Origin: Chimonanthus salicifolius
Taxonomy: Eukaryota; Streptophyta; Magnoliopsida; Laurales; Calycanthaceae
DNA length: 64,000 nt
Assembly (NCBI GenBank): GCA_013350335.1
Contig: CM023532.1
Span: 97,459,853-97,523,852 of the forward strand
Direction of reading: 5' to 3'
The notes beneath the pieces are model-generated. The model had not been told where the DNA came from, did no database searches, and worked only from the letters and a program-made list of their open reading frames with translations. Shown one piece after another: positions 1 to 9,545 of the stretch (within the stretch, counting starts at the first letter, position 1; each line of letters starts with the position of its first letter). The position numbers and the translations under genes are program-made.

Positions 1-1530
1 ACCATATAAACTTCAGTCCCTATGTCATTCAGATCCATGTTTTTAACCATTCTAAAACATGTATTTAAATCTTAAATCAAAACCCAAAAACAGTCCACAA
101 AATCCATGGTTTTCATGTTTCAAAACATGAAAACCAAGCCATCTCTTACATGGGGTTCGGCCCTCCATGATGGCCGAACCCAATGGTTATTTTTACCATT
201 TTAAATCCTCCATAATCAAGGTTAAAACCTTGGTATATTCAGCCAAAACCATGGCCCAATACACACCCATTTTATTAATCCAAAAGTCCATGAAACACTT
301 ACCAAATTCCAAGCTCTCTTCTTGCCTTTGGTCCTTGGTTTCTCCCTTTTATTTCTTCTTTTCTTTTGCTGTTTTGTGCTTGATCTACTGGTGCAAACAC
401 CTCTGCTGTTCCAGCCAAGAAGAACAACGAATTGGAGAGAGGAGAGAGGGAGAGAGAGATGAGGAAAATCTTAGGCTTTGCAATGATAAATTGGCCAAGT
501 GATGGTGTTCATTGGATTTGTATTTCAGCCATCAACACCCCTCCACTTCCTCATCAACTCATGCACAAAACGATGGACATTGGGTGCCATCCAAGGCACC
601 CCTTGGCAGCTACCCATGCAGCCATACAGCTTCCCAAGCAACTCACCTCAAACCCATGCATTTACATTTAATATTCACCATGGAACTCACCAAAACAAGT
701 CCCCAACGTGTGGGACTTGTTTTGGTTGGTTTGAGACCAGCCAACCTCTTCCAATTCCCATTTAGACTCACTGATTTACAGTCCCATGGGTTTCCATTTT
801 GACTCACCCAACTCAAGGTATTTTTATTCCAACCCAACTCATCACATTTAATGCACATGAGTTAACTCACCTTTTGATTTAATTCTAACTCACCTCAGTC
901 CCACTCAACTGATTTGACTCGTGTTTGAGCTCCCTTGAGGGTTCACACGGTCAACAATAGTCAACTCGACCCGTTGGGTCCACTTTTAGCTCCTTGACCC
1001 GTTTTTGTCTCCATGACCCAATTATGGTATTTTGGTCATTTGTAAATGGTTTTCACATATGGATCAAGCCTACCCATTTCTTCTCCACTTGATTTCCAAT
1101 CAAATAGGCTTAATCCCATTTAATTTAAGTTTACAGAACGGTCAAATCATCCATTTTGACCCGATGGGTCCTATTTGGGCCTTTTGACCCATTTAATCAT
1201 TTTTGACCCAATTGATGTAAATTACCCAACCAATCAAACTTATCATTCATAATGTGCTCATATGATTTTTTTTTTGAGCAATGGGCCTCACTATTTCCTT
1301 ACTTAACATCACAAAATAATTAATTTAACAACTTAGAGGCATTTTGGTAATTTTCCACTTCATTGAGAAATTACCCAACCAATCAAACTTGACATTTATA
1401 ATGTGCTCATATGACCTTAATTTGAGCAATGGACCCCACCATTTTCTTATTTACAATCATATTTATTGAATTCACCAATCCAGGGGCATTTTCGTAAATA
1501 TTCATCTTATTGAGAAATCGGGGTGTTACA
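1..1530 (-). repeat. LTR subtype B, 5' part, minus strand, cut by window start
   Basis: Read on the minus strand this begins TGTAACACCCCGATTTCTCA at 1530 and runs leftward out of the window. It matches the U3 and middle of the LTRs at 27040-29746 and 58204-61633, including two copies of the short U3 repeat (ends near 1530 and near 1370) and one hairpin of the GGGTTCGGCC/GGCCGAACCC type at about 153-182. It ends exactly where integrase-like sequence starts, so it appears to have inserted into that older element. Confidence 0.85.
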
Positions 1531-2427
1531 AGGGATATCATCAGATTGCATGTATTCCTCGGACTATTGTGCCGACAGAGATGGTCGATTCACCGGCAGA
1601 GTATGGTAGAGCATGCGGTCGGCCATGGGAACAGATCTACTGACTAGCACAACATTCCATCCACAGATTGATGGGCAGTCTGTGAGGACAATACAGACAT
1701 TGGAGGATATGATGAGAGCATGCATATTAGATTTCAAGGGTGGATGGGAGGATCACTTGCCGTTGGTAGAATTCTCATACAACAACGGTTACCAGGCAAG
1801 CTTCCAGATGGCTCCATCTGAGGCTTTATATGGTAGACCTTGTAGGTCACCAGTGTACTGGTCAGAGGCCGGTGAGCCTGCACTAATTGGACCTGAGTCG
1901 GTTGCAGAGACTACAGTGCAGATACAATTGATACGGCAGGACCTATTGACTGCGCAGAGTCGTTAGAAGAGCTATGCTGACAAGATGAGGAGGTTCCTTG
2001 AATTTGAAGTGGGGGACATGGTGTTCTTAAAAGTCTCGCCACGAAAGGGACACATGAGATTTGGAAAGAAGGGGAAATTGTCGCCAAGATATGTGGGACT
2101 GTTTTCAATCATAAGAAGGATGGGGGATGTGGCTTATCAATTGGCACTCCCATCACAGTTGGCATCTTTGCACGATGTGTTCCATATATCGATGTTGAGG
2201 AAGTACAATCCTGATCCTTCTCATGTACTGAACATGCAAGACATAGAGATCCAAAGAGACGTGACATGCGTCGAAAAGCCTTCTGAGTGGTGGACATAGA
2301 ACAAAGGGTATTACGGAACCGAACGATCCAATTTGTCAAGGTGGTATGGGATCGACATGGCATTGAGGAAACCACATGGGAACTCGAGTCGAAAATGAGA
2401 ACAGCTCATCCGGAACTATTTATGTAA
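1531..2427 (+). pseudogene. Tekay-like Ty3/gypsy integrase C-terminal half plus chromodomain, broken
   Basis: This is the 3' end of a chromovirus pol gene. In order it shows the end of the integrase core (second catalytic Asp in a DRDGRF context near 1580; FHPQIDGQSVRTIQTLEDM; catalytic Glu in LVEFSYNN), the MAPSEALYGR motif, the integrase C-terminal part (FEVGDMVFLKVSPRKG, LHDVFHISMLRKY) and a chromodomain (IQFVKVVWDRHGIEETTWEL) ending with TAA at 2425-2427. The gene is dead: two apparent 1-base losses before 1582, in-frame TAG near 1607 and at 1964-1966 (expected Gln), and a frameshift at about 2289 just before the chromodomain. The chromodomain variant and the purine-rich stretch 60 bases later fit the Tekay clade. 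The N-terminal half and all upstream pol are absent, cut by the LTR at 1530. Family assignment is from motif recognition, not from a search. Confidence 0.88.
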
Positions 2428-2470
2428 ATGTTTGAAACCCTACTTCACTCGATTTTCGGGACAAAAATTT

Positions 2471-2487
2471 GAAAAAGAGGGTTGTAT
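2471..2487 (+). other. Polypurine tract region before 3' LTR
   Basis: GAAAAAGAGGGTTGTAT directly precedes the TG of the LTR at 2488. It follows a TTCGGGACAAAAATTT stretch that is also present, little changed, before the 3' LTR at 32414. In this family this is the plus-strand primer site. Confidence 0.6.
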
Positions 2488-3389
2488 TGTAACACCCCTG
2501 ATTTTCAAGTTATTAATATATATGAAAATTACCCATTTAATTTGAGAATTATTAGATATGGACCTTAGATGGGTAAAGTGTTGGGTCATTGTCCTATTAA
2601 GACCCAACGGTTTCGGTATAAGATTCAATGTAAAATTAAATGGGGCTGAATTAAAATGGTAATGAAACATAATTATAAATAAGGGATATGGGTTAAAGAT
2701 ATGAGCATAGAGGGAACTTGGGATAATTGTGCATGGCCGAATATTACATATCCATATCCATGATTATGCGCAAGGATCTTTTTTAAAAAAAAGGGGGTCC
2801 TTTCCCTTGATTAAGAGTGATACTAGGGGAATTGCTAAATATAGAAGATGTCTTAGCCGTGTATGAGATATCTAATCCATGATTATGCGCATGGAGAGAA
2901 TTAGAGATAGATTTCATGGCCGAGTATGAAGATATGCATATCCATGAGATATGCGCATACAAGATAAGATATGTTAGAGTATTTTTTTAAAAGGAGTCAT
3001 TTCCTTATTAGGAGTAATAATAGGGAAGGTGCTAAAAAGAAGCAAGGGCGCACGACAATTGCCATTTCAGCAATATAGAACCGAGTGGATTTTTTTATAA
3101 AAGAGAGGCAACACAAGGATCGCACGGCATTGTCTAAATATATGACCGAGTGGGAGGTTTTATAAAAGAAAGGAACCATAACAAGGGCGCACGACAATAC
3201 ACAACATCAAGATCAGTCTCGGCATTATCAATAGAAGGAGAAGGCAGCCAGCAAGTGTGAAAGATCAAGAAGAAGGAGCAAAAGACTAAGAAAGAAAAGG
3301 ATCGGAAGAACACGTCGGAGCGAAGGAAAGTCGGAGGAGTCGCGGAACCGGTAAGTAGTTTGATAGTTTTATAAAAGAAAGGAACCATA

Positions 3390-4455
3390 GGGTTCGGCAA
3401 TGGTGTATGGCCGAACCCCATGGAAGAAAATTAAGGGATGAATGTTGAGGTTTAATAAAAAGGAATGAACCATAGGGCACATGGCCGAACCCCATGGAAA
3501 GACTTTGGTGATTTTTAATGGAAGTTTGGAGGATGAAAATCATAGACTTATGCTTATGGTTTTAAAAGGTTTTACAAGGTTTGGATGAATGTAAGAAATT
3601 AAAGAACCATAGGGTTCGGCCATGTTTCATGGCCGAACCCCATGGAGGTGTTTTGGTAATGATTATGGGTTTTTGAAGGATGAACTCCATGGAAAATTAT
3701 TCATATTTTTAAAAGGTTTTACATGGAGAAATATAGAATTGGTTACATGTATTTAGATCATGGAAGATCAAGGATGAATGATTTTTAAGAGAAGATTAGG
3801 AAGCATAGTGTTCGGCCATGGTGTCTGGCCGAACCCCATGGAAGATGATATTAATTTAGAAAGTGATGGGAACAGTTGGATTGTCTCTATGAGTGAGGTT
3901 CGACCATGGTGTATGACCGAACCCCACTAGGGTTTATTTTATGAATGATCAATTTTGGACCTAAACATGAGTGAATAAATGAAGGTGATTAACCATGGAA
4001 GGAATAATGGTAAAAATGTAAATATGGTCAAAAATGAAAGACCATGGGTTCGGCCATGGTGTTTGGCCGAACCCCATGGGGAATGATTTATGGATTATTG
4101 GTGGACTTAGATGTTTATGGACCTATGTTTTGAACCTAAATATAAGTTGTTGGAGATAATGGCAATATTGTAATATAGGCTAAAAATCAAAGATCATGGG
4201 TTCGGCCATGGTGTATGGCCGAACCCCATGAGGAATGTTTTGGTTATGGATTTGAACAATGGCAATGATGTAAATAAGTGTGAAAATGATAAACCATGGG
4301 TTCGGCCATGGTGTATGGCCGAACCCCATGGGGAATGATTTATGGTTTTAATGTATGAAGGGTTAGGTTAATGGACTGATAGCCATGGATGGCAATTTGG
4401 TAATTAGGTAGAAATAATGGACCATGGGTTCGGCCATGGTGTATGACCGAACCCC
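3390..4455. repeat. Array of eight ~30-base hairpins inside LTR
   Basis: Near-perfect inverted repeats of GGGTTCGGCCAT and ATGGCCGAACCCC with a 4-6 base loop, at about 3390, 3612, 3809, 3897, 4046, 4200, 4298 and 4426, plus one half copy at 3472-3493 lacking the left arm. Most are embedded in CCAT...ATGG, which lengthens the stem. Spacers of 70-200 bases differ in sequence. The same array occurs in the other long LTRs here. Confidence 0.9.
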
Positions 4456-5083
4456 ATGGGGATCGTTTTGTGGACTTTATTGTTAACAAGGTTAGGTTTA
4501 TGGACTTAAAATAATATTGTAAATCAAATGGGACATGGTGTTAATTGATTGATATATTATAAAGTAACGGGACCTCACAAGGTGTGTACGATAGTAAGCG
4601 GTTACCAGACGAAAGCGCAAGGACACACGTTAGTGGTCTTTGGTAGGATTCCACCTCTTTGAAACCATGGGTTTATGTACAATGTTTTTATCTTATTTGA
4701 TGAATTTATGTTGCAAAAGATATGTTTCAATTGTGAGTTTTAATGCTATGTTTATTATATAAAATAGCATGTGTTTCATTGGCATCTCATGCATGGCATG
4801 GGGTGAAGGATATGTAACCGGAGGGGCCACACTCCATCGGGGTGTCCGAAAAACTTATGTGGGATACCTTGATGTGCTTTTCCATCAAGAAGAAACCAGA
4901 GGGGCCACACTCTGTTGGGACGTCCGAAAGACCTATGTGGGGGTACTTATATGTACTTGTGATGGGTGAGACTCATTGCATTTGACATCATGACATGGCA
5001 TGGTTTATGTGGTTTTTGACCTTATGATATTATTATATATGTTTTGTACTAACCATGTGTTAGCCCTAATTGGAATACCTACT

Positions 5084-5104
5084 GGGCGCGTTGTTCTAAC
5101 GCCC
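5084..5104 (+). other. Conserved GGGCG/CGCCC stem near LTR 3' end
   Basis: The segment ACTGGGCGCGTTGTTCTAAC followed by GCCC folds into a short stem. It is preserved with few changes in LTRs at 10033-10052 and 18212-18232 (minus), 33459-33479, 46568-46588, 51996-52016, 55356-55376 and 58753-58773 (minus), although the surrounding sequence differs. Its role is unknown; R region or packaging hairpin are possibilities. Confidence 0.6.
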
Positions 5105-5695
5105 TACTTCTACCCTAGTGGATGATACAGGAAACATGGGGAACGATGAGAGCGAGGAGGTCTAAGCATAAGAGCGAGGAGGTTTTTAGATTATATTTTG
5201 ATTAAGATTCTCATGGACTTGTGTTTTGAATATCTAGAATTCGGAATGTAATAACTTAGATAATATTTACTATGGTTGGATGTTAATTTGGATAATTATG
5301 TTATATTAATTATGGATGAGACTTGGAGTACTTTGCTATCTAAAATGGAATACAACTAGGTTCTATTATAATTCTGCAGTTATGATTTTAATTCCGCATG
5401 TTTATATTGTTATGTGTGAATCGTTCTCATGGACCTAGTCCACGCACACATAGGGTTGGCCAGTTAAGGGTCGGATTTTAGAAGTTCGGACTTAGCTCGC
5501 GTTGTGACGCCCCTCTCTCTATCACTCTTTGTTTATAAAAAAAAAATAGACTCTGATTTTCGGAAAGCTAAGCGAGTGAAAAAGGGCGGGGCGTTACATT
5601 TATATACTAGCTCTTTCCAAGAAATGAACCTCATTGGAGTATGCTTGAAAGAATGATAAAATATTTTATCATGTTTTGGGTAATGACATGATAAC

Positions 5696-7693
5696 TGTAA
5701 CACCCCGGATTTTCAAGTTATCAATATATATGAAATTTGCCAACTTAATTTGTGAATTAAATGATATGGACCTTAGATGGGTAAGGTGTTGGGTCAATTG
5801 CCCAATTAAGACCCAACGGATTGTGTGTATGGTTTCAATTGAAATAAATGGGTAAGGTGTATTCAATTGGGTCAAGATTGTTAATTGGGTCAAAATTTGT
5901 TAATTGGGTCAAAATGCCCAATTGGGACCCAATGGGTCGTGGTTGAGTTGGTTGACCACCAAGTGAGTTCAAGTTTAAATTAAGTGGGGCTGAATTAAAT
6001 TGGAAATGGAATCAAGGGATTGAGTTGATTTCAAATGAGTTAAATTAAAGTGGTGAGTTGAATTAAAGAGTGAGTGAAGTGTGAAGATGAAGGTGTTTTT
6101 GTTGTTTCAAAAACCAAACCAAGGCATACACGTTGGAATGGGAGTTTCATCTCATGGATGAAACCCCCAAATGGAACATCAATGGGAGATGGACCGTTTT
6201 TGTGTTGTTACACAAGCTTACACAAGGCTACACGATGGACATGGGAGTTTCATCTTATGGATGAAACCCCCAAATGGGCCATTAATGGAGAGGTGGCGGT
6301 TTTGTGGAGGTTACACAAACCAACTCAAGGCTACACCGTTGGGACATGGGAGTTTTGTTTCATGGATGAAACCCCCAAAATGTATCATGATTGAGAGGGG
6401 ACGGTTTTGTGGAGGATACACAATCTAAGTCAAGACTACACCGTTGGGACATGGGTGTTTCATCTCATGGATGAACCCCCAAATGGACCATTAAGGAGGG
6501 AGGTTAAGGAGCTTGGGAGTTACAAAGGGTGTCACCAAAGGACACTACCCTTGGCTGAATTTCATTAAACAAGAAAAGACTAAGGGGTTGCATTTTAGAC
6601 TCTCTCTCTCTCAAGCTCTCTCTTGGCCAAACCACACCTCAAGACAAGGGGCACTTAGAATTTCTTTATCTCACTCTCTCCCTCTCACACAAGGCCGACC
6701 TATCCCAAAGACAAAAGAGGAAGGACTTAAGGCTTCATCTCAAGATCCTCTCCCTCTCAAAAGAACCTAAGGCCGACCCTCTCACAAGGATCAAGAAGGA
6801 AGGAAGAAGAGGCTAAGGAAGGAAAAGATCCAAGGAACAAGTCGGAGCGAAGAAAGAAACCGAAGGAGTCACGGAATCAGTAAGTGTTCGATAAATTTCA
6901 TAAATAAGAAAAGAGGGTCAAGGGTCAAGGACAATGGCAAAGCCCTAATTTTATTATGGTTAAAGACCCACTGATGAACCATAGGGTTCGGCCATGTTGT
7001 ATGGCCGAACCCCATGGAAAGGTATTAAGGAATGTATATGGGTCAAAGATGATTTTTAAGAGAAGATGAGGAACCATAGGGTTCGGCCATGTTGTATGGC
7101 CGAACCCCATGGAAGGATATTGGTTATTTTTAATGAATTTGGAAGGATGAAAATCATAGATATAGGTGTATGATTTAAAAGGTTTTAAAGGGTTTAAATG
7201 GATGTAGGTATGAGAACCATAAAAGGATCAAACCATATATGTTTGATATATTTTTAAGGAAAATAAGGAACCATAGGGTTCGGCCATGGTGTATGGCCGA
7301 ACCCATGGAAAGGAATTAAGGATTTTAAATGGGTCAAAATGATGTAAAGGATGGAGAACCATGGACCTTGGGTTCGGCCAAGGTGTATGGCCGAATCCCA
7401 TGAAGAATTGTTGAAGTATGAACATGTATTTAGATTATGGAAGTAATGGGGGGAATGATGGTAATTGTAATTGATTTTAAGTATGGTAAATGATGATCCA
7501 AAAGGATGAACCAAAATGTATGATTGAATCATGAAAATAAAGGATCATGGGTTTGGCCAAGGTGTATGGCCGAACCCCATGAAGAAGGTTTTGTGCATGA
7601 AAAGTTAGTCATGGACCTATGTTGTGGACCTAAACATAAGGTGATGGAAACAATGGCAAAAAATGTAAATATGGGTAAAAATGAAAGATCATG
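5696..7693 (+). repeat. LTR subtype A, 5' two-thirds, truncated at 3' side
   Basis: Starts TGTAACACCCCGGATTTTCA and follows the subtype A order: U3 with 104-base repeats, a CT-rich segment (6600-6780), the GGAGTCACGGAATCAGTAAG segment near 6870, then five GGGTTCGGCC hairpins at about 6984, 7079, 7276, 7370 and 7548. It stops abruptly after GATCATG near 7693, where copia-type sequence begins, so its 3' third is lost. Confidence 0.85.
6125..6485 (+). repeat. Tandem ~104-base repeats, about 3.5 copies, in LTR U3
   Basis: Copies are anchored by CATGGGAGTTTCATCT at about 6137, 6240, 6343 and 6449. Each holds the small palindrome GTTTCATC-TCATG-GATGAAAC followed by CCCCCAAATGG, and the spacer contains a CAAGGCTACACCGTTGGGAC-type segment. 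Short open frames across the repeat are by-products. Confidence 0.8.
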
Positions 7694-9545
7694 ACACATT
7701 GTCTTTGTTAAAACCTGGAGATGCCACATCTCATGACATCACACACTTGGACAATATGTTTGAATTGGTAAATTAAATGTGTCCAAGGTACTTGGATTGG
7801 TTTGGATCTAGGAGAGATCCGTAATCCATGTTTTGTACATACTTTCAGAAGCATGAGTTGAATCTTCTAATGGCACAATACTTGTGTGAATGTATGTATC
7901 TACACTGGCATTGAAAGGTGTATAAGCAAAGCATGATGAACTATGAACATCGAAAGCACACACACACACACACCCAGTCATCCTTCAATTTTAAAACCCA
8001 TGTAGAAGAATAGATTAGTCAGAGGAACAGACATGTTGGTACTATTGGAAATCAGAACATTGTCTGAAAAAGGGGGAAGAATCGAAAGGAGGGACAGGTC
8101 GATACTTATCAACATACTGACACAGACTGGTTGTTGGTCACGACCCGTCGGTGAGTCAGAGAGATTAAGTTAAAAGGTCTCTTTCTACGAAAATGACAGA
8201 CCATTTCAAAATCGCAGTTCCTTCTCCCATTGAGCCCTGGCGATTCCCCTTTTTGCCTCCTGAGCCCTAGACCAGTCGATGGGACTGATCGAAGTGATTT
8301 CTCGTAGGAAAATCAGAGTGTTTCTAGTTCTCCCACCTCCAGTAGCTTGAAAATCACAATTTTTTTTATTCCCATTGGTTGGGTGAGTTCTGTGCATTCT
8401 TCTCTTCTCCAGTAGTTTTGTTGTTTCTGGATTAAAGAAAAGCATAGTGAAAAATGACAAGAAACAAGTCTCTAATCATCATTGTGTCCTCCGATTTTGA
8501 GAATGATCATGCCCCCTTGCCTAAGAAATCCAAATCTCAGTGGTATCAAGGAGAATCTTCATCTCTTCTGAATACTATAGGTCGTTGACTCAAGACCCTC
8601 TCGAGGAGATCCCACAGGAAGAACTCACCACCACCCATACCTCGAAGGCAAATTGGTATTACCATTAGAGAACCTATCTCTCCTTCTTGGGTGCCAACCA
8701 AATAAAGTGGAAGAGAAGGGAAACGAGTTCAGGTCACAACCTCTCTAGGAGTCGCGAGTAGTGAAGAAAAAGAAAGGCATGCTGAAAAGATGAAGGTACA
8801 TGAGGAAAAAGGAACATAACAGAAGGAAGATACAAAAGTAGAGTCTGAGAGAGCTCTTATAAGACAACTCTATTTCTTCCTTGAAAAAGGTCAGAAGTTG
8901 GAAAGAAAGATTGGTGTCTTTGCAACCTTCATGAATGAATCAATCCAAAGCTTTACCACTTTCTTGGAAAAAGTCAAAGAGAGTCCCCGATGAAAATCCC
9001 CTTCCCCTCCAGCATCACCTCCTTTGGATGGCTCTGGTTAGGATAGCTTTTCATGCTTTATGTTTTGTATTTTGGAAAAACTATAGTTTTTATATTGAAC
9101 TAAGCATCCATGATGCCCCCTCTGAAACCATATGTACATAATGAATATTTTTTTTATCAATGAAATGTATGGTTTGATTTAGTGTGTGTGCTAAATTGAT
9201 GGAATGTCTTTTATCTCATGTCTATTGTTAACATGGATTTCGTTAAATAGACTAACATGCAGGTTGTGATGAGTTGACCTTGTATTGGCATGTTAAGGGA
9301 GATAGGGATCGGGCTAAGATAGTGCACACACCCTTGGAGTTCGGGGGAGCACAGAACATGTGTTAATTAGCACCTATCACTGGTCATGATAGTGGAAGGA
9401 GGAAGGTTCCTACAAGCTTGAAAGGAAGCTTGGAGAAAAAAACTTAGATGCTGCTACGTTTATGGGGGAAATAATATGGAGAAGCTAGAAAATAAAGCTT
9501 ACACCATTGGGGAGATAAATCGAGGACGCTAGGTAAGGTAGCTTG
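7694..9545 (+). mobile_element. Ty1/copia-like internal remnant, left part
   Basis: Sequence between the truncated LTR A and the solo LTR at 9546. It continues at 12442-13136 and ends in a purine-rich GGGGGAGATTG tract plus an LTR at 13137, a layout common in copia elements. It includes a (CA)n run at 7961-7974 and the degenerate ORF at 8454. I see no pol motifs, so this is the 3' portion beyond pol or a heavily deleted element. Lineage (SIRE/Maximus-like) is inference. Confidence 0.5.
8454..8990 (+). pseudogene. Degenerate ORF of copia-like element, charged coiled-coil-like end
   Basis: One reading frame from ATG at 8454 to TGA near 8990 is open apart from in-frame stops at 8586-8588 (TGA), 8703-8705 (TAA) and near 8818. 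The first part is polar with a short proline-rich stretch (SPPPIPRR). The second part is Glu/Lys-rich (EEKERHAEKMKVHEEKG) and then reads RALIRQLYFFLEKGQKLERK, which looks like a helical coiled coil. The position, after any pol and before the 3' LTR, is that of the extra env-like ORF of SIRE-type copia elements, but no diagnostic motif is visible. It could equally be leader or gag-adjacent sequence. Low certainty. Confidence 0.3.

Larger units (their letters stand above)
2488..5598 (+). repeat. LTR subtype A, complete, 3' LTR of the broken Tekay-like element
   Basis: 3111 bases, from TGTAACACCCCTGATTTTCA to GGGCGGGGCGTTACA. It directly follows the chromodomain end and polypurine stretch, so it is a 3' LTR. 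It contains a leader-like stretch with purine runs, the hairpin array at 3390-4455, a duplicated 80-base segment around TCCGAAAGACCTATGTGG (4800-4950) and the conserved GGGCG/CGCCC stem at 5084-5104. Downstream is a 97-base spacer to the next LTR. No 5' LTR partner is in the window. Confidence 0.9.

Noticed and set aside
3390..4455. Regular palindromic repeats considered as a CRISPR array
   Set aside because: Spacers vary from 70 to 200 bases, repeats lie in plant LTRs, and no cas genes occur; spacer sequence is shared between LTR copies.
4769..4969. Recurring short open frame (also at 51682 and 55042) starting M-C/Y-F-I-G-I-S-C-M-A-W
   Set aside because: It follows the duplicated segment conserved in all LTR copies as DNA; on minus-strand copies and in subtype B it is broken, so it is not protein conservation.
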